NCBI GenBank assembly: GCA_022559845.1
Contig: CM040118.1
Span: forward strand, 263,957,519-264,021,518
Direction: 5' to 3'
Origin: Amorphophallus konjac
Taxonomy: Eukaryota; Streptophyta; Magnoliopsida; Alismatales; Araceae
Length of the DNA stretch: 64,000 nucleotides
Shown here piece after piece: positions 23,731 through 36,868 of the stretch. Below the pieces are notes generated by a model that was not told the origin of the DNA, ran no database searches, and saw only the letters and a list, made by a program, of their open reading frames with translations. The translations under genes were made by a program, and so were the position numbers. Each line of letters opens with the position of its first letter. Position 1 is the stretch's first letter.

Positions 23731-24224
23731 ATTGATCACTTCCTCAATAGGATCCTGCTCATCTACTGGAGCAAGCTCTTGTACTGGAATCTCCACGCTC
23801 AGAACATCGCTTATATGCAAAGGAAACAGAGCACACTCGGGGTGCGCAGCAAGATATATAAGAATGCGTATTAAAAGCTCAGTGGAGCAACCATATTACA
23901 ATATAATAACTTTACAGACTCCTCGAAGAAAAAGCGGCAATAGATCTTTTTGTTGAACCCCCTCCTCATGTATATGACTTATGGTTTTTAATGATGATCA
24001 AATGTTTTGTATGATCTGAAAATGAGCATAACTACGTTCTGGAAATGCACACATCAATTGAAGACATGATACTTGAGAAGGCTCAAGCACAACAACTCAT
24101 TGTAAGTATTTTGGTTTCAATGTGCAACATGTGGAACTAATTCAAACTTTGTTCTTGACATGCCAAAGCTCTTAAACGACTGAAGGATGATTGGTGAAAT
24201 CGATCCTAATCTTCTCCATTACAC
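23731..24224. other. Unassigned stretch
   Basis: About 490 bp with no recognisable coding, LTR boundary or repeat. It may be decayed interior of the preceding gypsy remnant. Confidence 0.4.
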
Positions 24225-24333
24225 TGTTAGAACTTATGTCTAGATGTGGAGCAGTCTTGTTTTGAAAACCCCAACTTGAACCCCCTGCACTTAGCCTTGT
24301 CTTATCTTCATTTTTTAGAAAGTGCATGAAAAA

Positions 24334-24640
24334 GGGTTGACCCCAAGGGTCGACCCATTGCTGCCAGGCAGATTCCCATTTGAATGGGTCGACCCCAAGG
24401 GTCGACCCCTGCTTGTGGAATTAAATTCCAGAACTGGTTTCATCATGGGTCGACCCCAAGGGTCGACCCTTTTCCCTCAAATTGTTTCGGCTCCAGAAAG
24501 GGTCGACCCCAAGGGTCGACCCCTGTAAATTCCAGAAGGCCACTTTTTGAAGACAGCAACGGTTCCTGAAAGGGTCGACCCTAAGGGTCGACCCATGCTG
24601 CCAGGGGCATCTGGCCCTTCACGAGGGTCGACCCTTACTG
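24334..24640 (+). repeat. U3 array of paired GGGTCGACCC palindromes
   Basis: Five units carry two 10-bp palindromes GGGTCGACCC separated by a 3-4 bp spacer; the first has one substitution. A sixth half unit follows. Units start at about 24334, 24386, 24447, 24500, 24572 and 24625, so spacing is 52-72 bp. They lie upstream of the TATA box. Confidence 0.9.
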
Positions 24641-24771
24641 ATCTGGGCGGCGCCGTGAATGAAGACTTTTGCAGTTTCGACCAAATGGTCCAACCACACT
24701 TGTGTGGCTGTCCCTAAACCACTCCTTGATGTGCAGATCTTGTCTCCTAGACATCCCTTGACCGCCCTTAG

Positions 24772-24783
24772 CATATATATAAT
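24772..24783 (+). promoter_or_regulatory. TATA box of Sirevirus LTR
   Basis: CATATATATAATCC, about 130 bp after the palindrome array. Confidence 0.6.
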
Positions 24784-25239
24784 CCTATTGGGATGAAAAC
24801 CCCAAGAAGAATTCGTATCTCCTAATTTTTGGGTTTCTTTCTAACACTTGTGTGTGCAGGTCGCAGCAGCCACCTCCAGCCCTTGTTCCACCTTGGTGTG
24901 TCCGTGAATGTGAAGGGAAGAAGGAGGAATCAAGGTTCCAATCAAGCTTCTACTGCTAGCTGTGAGCGAAATCAAGATTCAGCCACCATCCGAGCCAAGA
25001 TCGTCAAGAACGGTCGTCGTGCTGCACAAGTGCTTGATAAAATTTGCAGAAGAGAAAGGGGGAGCTCCAATCAGGATAAATCAATATTTCTTCACTCTTT
25101 CCATTCTGAATCATTTAGTTTAAACTTGAGCATACGTTTGTAATCATCATATCAGATATTTGTGTGTGGTGTTCGTATTCGGAAACACGAACGTGTGTGT
25201 GTATGTGCGCTTGTGCGCGTTTGGCTACCAGATCGGAAG

Positions 25240-25392
<153 letters not shown>

Positions 25393-25447
25393 ATTCTAAA
25401 CAGTGTGTGTGTATGATTCACTCGTTAGTGAAGCTTTAATCCTCAAG

Positions 25448-25500
25448 TGTGAGGGGTGGACGTAGGGGACACAGATGTGTAACCGAACCACCTAAAAAAT
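25448..25500 (+). promoter_or_regulatory. Sirevirus LTR conserved block, copy B
   Basis: GTGAGGGGTGGACGTAGG, spacer, then GAACCACCTAAAAA. About 240 bp before the LTR end. Confidence 0.75.
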
Positions 25501-25738
25501 CTGTGTGTCTCATGTGCTATGATTTTTCCGATTCTTGTCGAGTGGGCTTCACAGTGAGTTGAGAGATCACCACACCAGCTATTCAAACACATTTCGCACG
25601 CATTCAAGAGTGTGATCCTGTTCGTGTGAGTATTAGTGGTTGTTTGTTTAATCAGCATTGTTTTCTTAAGAGGAGCAAAATTTTATTAGCCAATCAATTC
25701 ACCCCTCCCCTCTTGATTGCCACATTTGGGACTCAACA

Positions 25739-26164
25739 CTTTTGAAAGCGTATTTCGCTAGCAATTGCTTCTATAGCCAATTCCCTTAATCCCTGACAAG
25801 GCATAAATATACCGTGATGAAATAACCCAAGAAATGGAATCAAATTTGAATTTCATGGGTTATATCAGCTCCTACTCACCCTTGCCACCCGCACCCATCA
25901 ACTCTCTCTTCAATATAGATGTCAATTCTTCACCATACTTGAACCAATGATATCTACTTCAAAGTTGCTGGAGGTATGTCGTGCTACCGGCTATCAATTT
26001 TTATAAACTAATGCCCTGGAATCTCCTAAGATATGCTTATTTTTGAAGGGCTCCTTCCAGCTTACTAGTATTGTTTCTTGTTGCAACCCTAGTTTTGATA
26101 ATGACATTCTATGAATCATGTTAAGACTGGAATGTATATATATACTTCATTCATAACTCATCTG
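25739..26164. other. Unassigned stretch between two Sirevirus LTRs
   Basis: About 425 bp with no recognisable gene, repeat or LTR boundary. Confidence 0.4.
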
Positions 26165-26174
26165 TGTTAGTCAG

Positions 26175-27130
26175 CACCAAGGTCGATGCACGTTTATGTT
26201 TATGCATATATATAGGTTAGTGCATACATTGTGAGTTAGCATATAAGTCAGTGCATTTTTACCTCTTATGCATATCCGGTCCATGTAATTTCTCATCGGT
26301 CAGCATATAGGTTGGTGCACGCCTCTGAAGAAATGCACATAAGGTCGGTGCAGTCTTTATGGAATACATATGCAGGTCGGTGCAGTCTTTATGGAATGCA
26401 TAAGTAGTCGGTGCATATTTTACCTTAAGTGTATTAAGGTCAGTGCACGCTTCTGAAGTAATCCGCACAAGGTCGATGCATTTCTGTTTGTAGAATGCAC
26501 ATGTAGTCGGTGCACGGTTTTGCCTTACACATATGGAAGAATAAGGTTGGTGCACGTCATTGTATTCTTCTAATAAGGTCGGTGCAATCTTCGCTTCTCT
26601 GCACATATAGTTAGTGCACATTCTGCGTGAATACATACAAGGTCAGTGCATGTTTTGATCTGTGTACATAAGGTCGGTGCAGTTTTTGCCTCGAGCATGT
26701 AGAAGTCAGTACATACTTTGCATTGGGTAGAACAAGTCGGTGCATACTCTGCCTTGTGCAATATAGGTCCGTGCATGTTCCACTTTAAGCGTATAATGGT
26801 CAGTGCAACTTTTGCATAGGGCTTGTATAGGTTGATGCATCATTTGTTGTTCGTATGCATAGTCGGTGCATGATTCTGTGAAAATGCATAGAAGGTCGAT
26901 GCATGTTTTATTATATGAATACAAGAGTCAGTGCATTATTTGCATCTTACATTTTAGGGTCGGTGCATGGTTTATCTTACGCATGTAAGGGTCGGTGCAC
27001 ATCTTTGTCTTATGTATATAAAGGTCTGTGCACGTCTACTTAATGCATGTAAATGGTCTATGCACTCACGTCTATGTATGTACCTAGTCGGTGCATGTTT
27101 GTCTCATTCATATAATAAGTCTGTGCATAT
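26175..27130 (+). repeat. U3 array with GGTCGGTGCA core
   Basis: Roughly 25 copies of RGGTCGGTGCAY (with GATGCA and CAGTGCA variants) recur at about 35-50 bp. Spacers are diverged and AT-rich. The open frames on the minus strand (Cys/Thr/Ala-rich) are by-products. Confidence 0.8.
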
Positions 27131-27389
27131 GAATGCTTATATGAACTCCAGCTCACAAAATGTTTGACTAAATGCCTTTGTTTTAATTGGCAGGATAAAT
27201 GAAATTCTCAAGTCTCTGAGATAAATAGAACGTCAAGTGAGGCACGTGTTCCAAGACTTTGTGACTGAAGTACGTGATTCGAGGAGACTTGCTCTCCAAG
27301 AACTCTCAGCCACGTGGGCTTCGATAAGCGCACTCTTGTTGGAATTTCTGGGCGGGAAACGTGATTTCCATGCGCCTCTCCTTTGCGAG

Positions 27390-27399
27390 CTTTATATAG
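27390..27399 (+). promoter_or_regulatory. TATA box of the split Sirevirus LTR
   Basis: CTTTATATAG, downstream of the U3 array and about 230 bp before the Tekay insertion point. Confidence 0.65.
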
Positions 27400-27622
27400 A
27401 AGACATGGTTGTGCCTTCTACTGATGATGGAATTTTGAAGAAAAAGTCTGAGAGAGCAAAAAGAGAAGAAGAAATCTGAGAAGAAAAACTGAGTGCCCTA
27501 TGTCAGCAGAAATCTGAGAGAAAGAAGAGTGTGAGTCTGAGAGTGAAAGGTGATAGTGAGATAGTGAAGAAGAGGGATCTCGAGAGAAGATATCGTGAAG
27601 CAATTGAAGCAAGTCTTGAAGA

Positions 27623-27627
27623 TCTGT
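27623..27627 (+). repeat. Target-site duplication of Tekay element, left
   Basis: TCTGT immediately before the left LTR; CCTGT follows the right LTR at 40538-40542. Four of five bases match, and the difference is a C/T transition. Confidence 0.6.
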
Positions 27628-28059
27628 TGTCACATCCCGAGCGCGGAAGATTACCCGTGGCGCGACAGTCCTTTATATAGAACCAAAGCGAGCTAGCTAT
27701 TTGATGGAATTCTTCCCTCGACAATTAATAGAGTGCACAATTCATTTAGGATTAAATTTGACATTTCGAGCTGATCATTATTTCAACTAACCAAATGACA
27801 ATTACATACCTTTCTCGGGTCCGACTACTAGGCTTCAAGCCCTTATTACAGTTCTAATCAATTAGACTAATACAACTGACATAGTGAACTAATACAACTG
27901 ACATCTGACATAACTGGATACAACTGACATAAGTGGGATTACAATAACACAATTGACAACACAATATGATAACTCAGTCCTAACACTCATCACTCAGTCT
28001 CATTCCCCTCCGAGTGTTGGTTGTCATCCAAATCACCTGAAATGTTAGAAACAACTGGA

Positions 28060-28074
28060 TGAGCGAATCGCTCA
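28060..28074 (-). promoter_or_regulatory. Conserved U5-type hairpin, left Tekay LTR
   Basis: The minus strand reads TGAGCGATTCGCTCA followed by AACATTTCAGG. It is about 430 bp before the LTR end. Confidence 0.65.
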
Positions 28075-28854
28075 GTAGGATTTACATCTCAAGATTTAAC
28101 ATGCTTTAAGTGGTTTACAAGTTCAATTAATGTAGGTAAATTTATGCATGTAGACAAATAGATATCAAGGATTGTAAAATCGACAAGAGCAGTCAAGTGA
28201 GAGTATATAGATTCCAACTTCATCGATATAGCAGTAGCAAGAGATATCAAGCAAGTAATAACTGGAATTAGCAACAATTTTCCAAAAATGGTAAGAACTC
28301 GTATCAAGCAAGTAATAGTAAGCAACATAATTTCAAGCATATAGAATTAGAATTGGCTATTTATCAATTTCATTCAAGCAAACACGTTTACCCTTCTGCG
28401 GGTCTCAAGTCAACCAATCAAGTAATATCACGGGAATGAGTGGAATGCCTAAAGTCTAGCAAGCAAGTACTCCGGTGCAATGCCAAACACCGTGGTCAAT
28501 AAACTCCCACGGGCACAAGTACCTTCGGGTGCTTCTCCCAGGACCAGATCGGGCCCTATATGCACAACATTGGTCATGTTTGTTGACATCCACTCTCATT
28601 TATAGCCAATATGGAATTTCAAGGGTTGACCAGGTAGGATATATATAAGGTGGATTATAGAACGGAATCCAAGGCGTATCGTTATATAGAGACGAACTAG
28701 GAGTAAAAACCAGCAACGTTTGATACACGAAAAAACTAGGTGAGATTGGTGCCTTGTAGGCGACCTGACATGTTCAGAAATGACATCCTCACAACGGGGT
28801 GCCCTTCCTGTGAACTATACAGGGTTTAGGAAACCCAGTCAGGAGTTAAATGGA

Positions 28855-29700
28855 ACCTCTCAGGCTGCCATTTATCAGTGAACGGCATCCTGAAACCAGG
28901 GCGCATCATTCAGGGGTTCAAGGTCTCGGAAAAACCAAAACTCGGGGTCCGTTTAATAGGCGCCCAGGGGGCTGCCGTCTTCTGGAAATTGGCACCCAAG
29001 GGGCTGCCATCTTCTTGAAATTGGCGCCCTAGGGTCAGACTTCTTTAAAGAAATGGTGCCCTGATGGCTGCCATGTTTCACTGATAGGCGCCCAAGGGTC
29101 AGGCGCCTATCAAACATGTGTCCAGGTTATCTAATGGTTAAGGCTTAATGGCTGAGGGTTAACTAGATGATTAACTGGTTAATAGAGGTTTAACTATTGT
29201 AGGTCTACTAATTGCAACAGTAGTTTAACTAATGTTTGAGGGTTTTAAACTCTGATTAAGCTAAATGACTGGGGGTTGATTACTTAAGTCCGGGGTTTAT
29301 CTAATATAGGTTTAACTAGTGGCAATAGAGGTTTAATCCACCTAGGTTTAACTAATGGCTGATAGAAGGCGCCCATGGGTCAGCCACCTTCTGGAAATTG
29401 GCGCCCTAGGGGCAGCCATGTTTCAGTAGAAGGCGCCCCTGACTCAGCCATCAATTTTCAAGAGGCGCCCTAGGGCCTGCCATGTTCTATTGAAAGGAGT
29501 CACAGGGTAGGGCGCCTATTACACAGGTTAAGGATAATCAGGGGCTGATCTGGTTAGATAGAAGGCACCCATGGGGCTGCCATCTATCAGAAATTGGCGC
29601 CCCAGGGGCAGCCATGTCTCAGTAGAAGGTGCCCCTCGGTCAGCCTTCAATTTTTAATAGGCGCCCTTGGGTTGGGCGCCCTTCACACGGGGTCCTTTTT
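28855..29700 (-). repeat. GGCGCC minisatellite in Tekay LTR (left)
   Basis: About 15 irregular copies of GGCGCCCnAGGGGCnGCCAT with spacers such as CTTCTTGAAATT. Each core contains the GGCGCC palindrome. The right LTR has the same array at 37625-38545. Confidence 0.75.
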
Positions 29701-30138
29701 CCCTGGGCAGAAAACGTCCGTTGTACAGTCGCAGTTCATGAATGGCGTCCGGGTCAGGGGCACCCTTCAATTTAGGCTGGTTTATGTAAAATTGATGACA
29801 TGGACAGGTAGAGAAAATTGTGAGGATTACAGATCTGTGTTCATGCACTCGTTTCATGCTTTAGTTTCTCAAATATCAAATTTTTAACATGACGTATCAT
29901 ACTCATTTATATTTTACAGAAACTAACTGGAGATAAGGTTTCTAGATAGGCAGAACTCTATCTATATCTAATCTGGTGTATATATTAGGTAGACTAACAG
30001 GTTAATTAGGTATGCTAATTGGTTAGTAGATCATCTAATAGGTTAATTAGGTATGCTAACAGATTAGTTAATAGCTTAACTAACAGGTTACGTAAAAACA
30101 CGATAAAACTTGCATTACACAGGATATATCGCATGGAT

Positions 30139-30360
30139 ATGAAGCTAATACATGCCAATTACCCTAGATTGAAGTTAATACATGCTTATTATCCTAGATT
30201 GAAGTTAATACATGCTAATTATCCTAGGTATGAGGTTAATACATGCTAATTAAGGCTAATACATGCTAATTAAGGCTAATACATGCTAATTACCTTGAAT
30301 ATGAAGCTAATACATGCTAATTACCCTAGATATGAAGCTAATACATGCTAATTACCCTGG
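30139..30360 (-). repeat. 30-bp tandem repeat in Tekay LTR (left)
   Basis: Seven or more copies built on AAGCTAATACATGCTAATTA and CCCTAGAT. The right LTR carries it at 38909-39162. The plus-strand frame KLIHANYPRL is a by-product of the 30-bp period. Confidence 0.85.
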
Positions 30361-31722
30361 CTTAGCTTGCTAGTTTAGCTAAAAATTCAGAAAGCCTACT
30401 AAAACATGATGTGTAACCACTAAATATCGCATCGAGATGAGACTAATCATAAATTTTACATGCTAATATAACCTAGATTAGTTATGGTTTGGTTAAAGCT
30501 GAGATCACCTATCTCTGTGAATTGGCAGAACTTGTACGTGTCAAAGAAGAAAGGAAGAGGATCAGCTCCTTCCCTCCTCTGTAATGCTTCAGAGAATGCT
30601 CCCACATTCTCTACAGCAAGGCCTCGAATAACAGAGAAAGCAGGAGTCTCTGCCTCAATAGGGGGTATAATATAAGGTTTGGGTTTTTGGTAGACAGGAT
30701 AGGTAGACAAGATCCACATTTACAGGGTATATGGCCACCTATAATGCGATGCCAACTAATACAGGCTGTTGTGATAAAAGGTTCGTAAGAGTTGTCAGAT
30801 GGGAAATGGCACCTATGAGGCTGCCATCTTCTAAGAAATAGCGCCCATGACCCAGTCGTGACGTTTTCTGAGTTCTTTATATTAAACTTCCCACTTATCT
30901 TCAATGATTTTTATCTTTAAAATTTGATGGAGTTAATTCGTGAAATTTCATGGGTGAGATCCTTATATTTTTATCTATTTTTACATATAATTTTTTTAAA
31001 AAAAGTCTTTTTAAATAAAAAGTGGCACTATTCATGTCACTATTCACGTTTAGGAAATAACGACCTAACGACCATCGTTACTTCTTTTGGAGCATTTTCC
31101 TATCACCCTCTAAGGACCGAAATTGGATATATATCCTTTTCATCCTTATGTATCTACTTTAGTTTAATAACGACACCTTACATGTCGTTATTTCGTGAGT
31201 AACGGCTTAATAACGATCGTGATTTTGAACGGAGACTTTTCTATTCACCTTACACTAACCAAAATTATCTATATACCCTTTCTCACTTCCTAAATTATGT
31301 TTATCCTTTAACACCTCATCTATATACCCTTATTTCTTCAGAACAATGATATAATGTAAAAGTTGAAATATGAAAATTTCTAAATTATGAAAATATGATT
31401 TAACATCTTGTAAAATTGATGTTTATCCTTTAAAACCCTATCTATATAACATATTTCCTATTCCTTTAGAATAGTGTAATAAGATGTATTATTAGTTTCC
31501 TAAGTGATTGAAAATATAAATTGATATTTCCTAAAATATAATTTGGCATCTTCTAAAGTATCTACTGGTTTTTGAATTATTAATTAAATGGTTTAAATGG
31601 TTAATCAAATAGAATTAGAATATGAGTTCAATAGTTATATATATTTGTATATATGTATATATATATATATATATATATGATTTTTTTCGTACATTTCTAT
31701 TTTAAAATTTTCATGTGTTACA

Positions 31723-31737
31723 CCCTCCCCTACTTAA
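31723..31737 (-). promoter_or_regulatory. Tekay polypurine tract
   Basis: The minus strand reads TTAAGTAGGGGAGGG directly before TGTAACA, the 3' LTR start. Confidence 0.9.
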
Positions 31738-31826
31738 AAGAATTTGGTCCCCAAATTCAACTGTATAAGGGTAAGGGTAAATTCAACTGTATAAGGATAT
31801 TGTCGAAAGTATAGGATACTTGCAAT

Positions 31827-34800
31827 CTAAAATAGTTCTAAGTATCTTCTTTTCATAGATTCCTCGGTCTCCCATGTTACTTCCTGCTCCGAACATCGAT
31901 TCCATTGGATTTTCACCATAGGGATTATCTTGATCCTTAGAACTCGGACTTCTCGGTTGAGGATCCGCATCGGCCTTTGCTCATAAGTAAGATCCCTTTG
32001 AATCACTAAATCAGCATGGTCGATGACATGAGAATGGTCGTGCACATATTTCTTCAGCATAGATATATGAAATATATTGTGCACTTCCGAGAGTTGAGGA
32101 GGTAAGGAAAAATGGTAAGCCACCTCGCCCACTCTTTTCAATACTTCAAATGGACCGATAAACCTTGGTGTAAGCTTGCCCTTAACACCGAATCTTCTAA
32201 TACCTCGGCCAGGAGATACCTTGAGAAATACATGGTCACCCTACCTTGAGTCTCTCTCTGATAAGGTGTATCTTTTCAGTTGAATCTCTAACCATATCTG
32301 GGCCTAGAAGTTGTCTTTCACCGACTTTATCCCAGCATATTGAAGATCGACAACTCCTGCCATAAAGCGCCTCGAAAGGTGCCATCTGGATACTGGCTTG
32401 ATAGCTGTTATTGTAGGCAAATTCGACTAGGGGTAAGTGGTCATGCTAGCTTCTGTCGAAATCTATAATGCATGCCCTTAACATATCTTCAACAACATGA
32501 TTTGTTCTTTCAGTCTGACCATCTCTCTAGGGATGAAAAGCAGTGCTAAAGTTGAGTTTTGTTCCCATAGAGTGTTGTAGACCCTTCCAAAAATGAGAAG
32601 TAAAGTGCGGGTCTCGATCAGATACTATAGACACAGGAATTCCATGCAATCTAGTAATCTCCTTCATATATAAGGCAGCAAGAACATCAACTGACCATCG
32701 ACTCTTGATAGGCAAGAAATGAGCCGATTTAGTAAGGCGATCGATGATTACCCAAATTTCATCATATCCGCCCCTAGACCTGGGCAAACCCATGATGAAG
32801 TCCATGCCGATGTCTTCCCATTTCCACTTGGGGATATCTAGTGGATGCAGTTTTCCAGCGGGTTTCTGATGTTCCGCCTTCACATGTTGGCATGTCAAGC
32901 ATCTAGACACGAAGTCTACTATCTCCCTTTTCATGTTGGGCCACCAAAAGGTTCTTTTTATGTCTTGGTACATCTTAGTGGCTTCAAGGTGGATTGTATA
33001 CCTTGATCGGTGAGCTTCTTCAAGAATCCTCTTCTTCAGCTCAGGACTATCTGGTACACATGTCCATTCATGGTATAATAATCTGTCATCGAGTGCCAAC
33101 TTGAAATCAGATTTCTCGTCCAGCTTCTCTTTTATTTCTACTAGGATAGGATCTTCTTCTTGCAACCTCTTGATTTTAGCTAGCAAATCCGGATGCACAC
33201 TTATATGAGATAGAGTAATGCACCCTCCATCCTGATCCATGCTTATATTGAGTTCAGAGAATTTCTCCAGCAGCTTCCATTCTTGAACCATACAGTTGGC
33301 TACTAGGGCTCTCGGCTTCCGACTAAGGGCATCTGCTACGGAATTACCCTTACCGGGATGATATTGTATAATGAAGTCGAAATCCTTGAGATACTCGATC
33401 CAACGCCTTTGTCGCATGTTCAGCTCCTTCTGAGAGAATAGATATTTAAGGCTTTTATGATCGGAGTATATGGTGAATTGCTCTCCGTAGAGATAGTGCC
33501 TCCATATCTTTAAAGCCAATACCACTGCGGCTAGTTCCAAATCATGCACAGGGTAGTTTTCTTCATACTTCTTTAATTACCGGGAAGAGTATGCAATGAC
33601 TCTTCCATTCTGCATCAATACACATCCGAGGCCGATACCAGATGCATCGGTATATACCTCGTACTTCTCTCCTTCAATTGGTAGAGATAAGACCGAAGCA
33701 GTAGTCAAGAGATCCTTCAAAGTTAGGAAACTCTTCTCACAGCCTTCACTCCATTCATAAGGCACTTCCTTGCGAGTCAATCTGGTAAGAGGGACAGCAA
33801 TCTTGGAGAAGTCCTTAATAAAACGTCGGTAGTAGCCAACTAGACCCAATAAGCTATGAATCTCCGTTGCATTCATTGGTCGTCCCAATTTTGTATGGCT
33901 TCGACCTTCGCAGGATCAACAGAAATTCCATTTTTTGATATGACATGGCCTAAGAAGGACACTTTTTCAAGCCAAGACTGGCATTTGCTGAATTTGGCAT
34001 ATAGCTTGTTGTCTCACAATATCTGTAATGCCTTCTTGAGATGCACTTCATGATCTTCTTCAATTTTTGAATAGATCAATATATCATCGATAAATACCAC
34101 AATAAATTGGTCTAAATAAGGCCTGTAGATGTTGTTCATTAATTGCATAAAAGCTGCGGGGGCATTTGTTAGACCAAAAGGCATAACAGTAAATTCATAA
34201 TGCCCATACCTGCTTCGAAACGTAGTTTTATAAATGTCTTCTTCTTTAATCCTCAATTGGTGGTAACCAGACCGAAGATCAATTTTGGAGAAGTAATTAG
34301 CTCTAGATAATTGGTCGAACAGCTCATCAATTCTCGGCAGCGGGTACTTGTTCTTGATTGTAAGATGGTTCAACTGCCGATAATCAATGCATAACCTCAA
34401 TGTTCCATCCTTCTTTTTAACAAAGAGCACGGGTACTCCCCAGGGGGAAGTACTCAGCCAAATGAAACCCTTTTTCAATAAATCCATTAGCTGCTCTTTT
34501 AGCTCCTTCAACTCGACAAGAGACATTCTGTAGGGTGTCTTAGAAACAGGACCAGCACCCGGAACAATGTCGATAGTGAACGACACTTCCCTTTCCGGGG
34601 GTAAACCAGGTAACTCTTCTGGAAAAACATCAGGAAAGTCCCGAATTACACGGATTTCATCAATTTCAGTCTTCTTGACTTCTATGGCAGTCACAAAAGC
34701 TATAAAAGTCACACATCCTTTACTTACAAGTTTGCTTGCTCGAAGAGCCGAGATGAGAGGGGATTTATTTCGAGGGCTAACATAAATCAACTCGAGAAAA

Positions 34801-36152
34801 TTCAAAAATGTTACCTTGCCGTGTCGGCAATCTATCATTGCTTGGTAGGTGGATAACCAGTCAGCGCCTAATATGACATCATAATGCTCCATATCAAGAC
34901 ATATCAGGTCGACTGGCAGATTGTTACCTTGGACCATAACCTTACAACTTGGGTAGTGATGCATGATATCAGACTTGTTTCCAAGAGGTGTAGATACTAC
35001 TAAATCTAACCATTCAGGTTCTTTAGAAAATGAGGCAGTAAATCTCTTGGAAATAAATGAATGAGTTGCTCCAGTATCAAATAGAACTTTAGTAGGTTTA
35101 CAGCAAACAGTTAATGTACCTTCCACGATTCCTCCTTCCATGGGTTCCATCCCTTGAAGAGCTTGTAGACGGCCTTGTTTCTTTACCAGACGCTTCTCAT
35201 CTTTGTTGGCTTGTTCCTTCATCAAGGGGCAGTCGGGGATTCGATGCTCTCGACTCCCACATCGGAGACACGCTCCCAGTTTCCTCCAACATTCCTCAGT
35301 CTTATGACCAGCCTTGTCACAATACTTGCAGATTTCCTTAGAAGGTGTGATGGCGGAGGAAGGCTTATTGCCGATAGTGGAGAAGGGCTTGTTATTTTTC
35401 TGGAACCTCTTTTCTTTGAAAAATTCTCCTCCATTGAAGAATCGCTTCTTGCCAAATGGTGGTTTGAAGTTTCCTGGACTTGTGACGGGTTCCTTCTTGT
35501 CCTTGCCTCGAATCCTTTCAGAGAATTCAGTGGCATCTTCTAGCAATTGAGCACGCCGAACCATTTCTGAATAGACTTGGATGTCTGTCGGCGCAAGCTG
35601 TGTAATATATTGGGGCCGAAGCTCGTTGAGGAATCTCCTTGCCTTTATCCTTTCCATACACACCAAGTGGGGTGCATATCGGGAAAGTCTTGAGAATTGG
35701 GCCTCATATTCAGCCACCTTCAGGCTCCGTTGCTTTAACGCGGCAAATTCTGCGGCCTTCTTCTCTTGAACACAGTCAGAAAAATACTTGCTATTGTAGT
35801 GTTCAACAAACTCCGCCCAAGTGACATGGTTGTCGGGCAGTGTTGCTTCTACAGATTCCCACCAGCATCGAGCATCTCGTTCCAGTTGGAATGTAGCCAA
35901 TAGAACCTTCTCTGCATCCGTGCATTGCATTACACGGAAGATCCTCTCAATTTCCTTCAGCCAATTCTTAGCATCATCGGGGTCCACCAAACCCGTGAAT
36001 CTTGGTGGGTTCATGTTACAAAAATCCCGGTGAAGGTCACCAGCTCCACGGTGAGCACCGCCAGCGCCGCCTTGCGCCACTTGTTGTTGCGCCTGCGTAA
36101 GTCCTTGCACAGTGCGTTGCATCTCGCGCCATTGTGCTCTTTCAGCGGCCAT
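31827..36152 (-). pseudogene. Tekay gag-pol polyprotein, damaged
   Basis: Read on the minus strand from M at 36152: Gag core (about residues 45-165, [13 protein letters not shown]), two zinc knuckles ([14 protein letters not shown] and [14 protein letters not shown]), aspartic protease ([12 protein letters not shown]), and reverse transcriptase ([21 protein letters not shown]; catalytic FIDDILIYS). RNase H follows (YEVYTDASGIG), then an HHCC integrase finger with H..H..CLTCQ, a core with D, D and E positions, and a C-terminal chromodomain-like segment ([16 protein letters not shown]-like VTWE). Breaks: stop at 34014-34016, a 1-bp frameshift in a G run near 33886, stops at 33577-33579, 32527-32529 and 32446-32448, and a small deletion with frame change near 32250. 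Domain order and the C-terminal pattern fit Tekay/Del. Confidence 0.96.
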
Positions 36153-36399
36153 AATCCTACAAAAGAATTAAGGTGTAATAAATATTGGGTTTTAGGGTTA
36201 AGGATCAATTGTCATTATTAAACTTAACCCATGGCTTTACCCATCTCACCATGTAAGATCTAAACCAATGCTTAAACAATTCTATCGTTAGACTTACCTA
36301 GGAATCTTACTAGGTAAGGCCTAAACCTATTCTTACACATTTCCATTAGACATTTCCATCTTTAGACTCGAGTTTTTACCTAGGAAGTTGTAATCCTAG

Positions 36400-36411
36400 G
36401 CTCTGATACCA
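36400..36411 (-). promoter_or_regulatory. Tekay primer-binding site (iMet)
   Basis: The minus strand reads TGGTATCAGAGC, a perfect initiator-Met PBS, 9 bp inside the 5' LTR. Confidence 0.93.
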
Positions 36412-36853
36412 AGAAATAGCTGTCACGTCCCGAGCGCGGAAGATTACCTGTGGCGCGACAGTCCTTTATATAGAACCAAAGCGAGCTAGCTATTTGATGG
36501 AATTCTTCCCTTGACAATTAATAGAGTGCACAATTCTTTTAAGATTAAATTTGAGATTTCGAGCTGATCATTATTTCAACTAACCAAATGACAATTACAT
36601 ACATTTCCTAGGTCCGACTACTAGGCTTCAAGCCCTTATTACAGTTCCAATCAATTAGACTAATACAACTGACATAGTGAACTAATACAACTGACATCTG
36701 ACATAACTGGATACAACTGACATAAGTGGGATTACAATAACATAATTGACAACACAATATGATAACTCAGTGCTAACACTCATCACTCAGTCTCATTCCC
36801 CTCCGAGTGTTGGTTGTCATCCAAATCACCTGAAAATGTTAGAAACAACTAGA

Positions 36854-36868
36854 TGAGCGAATTGCTCA
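36854..36868 (-). promoter_or_regulatory. Conserved U5-type hairpin, right Tekay LTR
   Basis: The minus strand reads TGAGCAATTCGCTCA followed by AACATTTTCAGG. One arm base is changed relative to the left LTR. Confidence 0.6.

Larger units (their letters stand above)
27628..31722 (-). mobile_element. Tekay 3' LTR (left copy)
   Basis: 4,095 bp, starting TGTCACATCCCG on the plus strand and ending TGTTACA. Contents include a U5 hairpin, GGCGCC minisatellite, 30-bp repeats, and ACGAC/GTCGT inverted repeats near the U3 side (31055-31215). An unusual feature is its length: over 63% of the element is LTR. Confidence 0.93.

Noticed and set aside
26259..26924. Cys/Thr/Ala-rich minus-strand proteins
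   Set aside because: Products of the GGTCGGTGCA repeat array read backwards.
30019..30249. Protein with KLIHANYPRL repeats
   Set aside because: Caused by a 30-bp tandem repeat in the Tekay LTR, present in both LTRs.
34567..36221. Plus-strand open frames of 60-120 residues opposite Tekay gag-pol
   Set aside because: Shadows of the minus-strand polyprotein.
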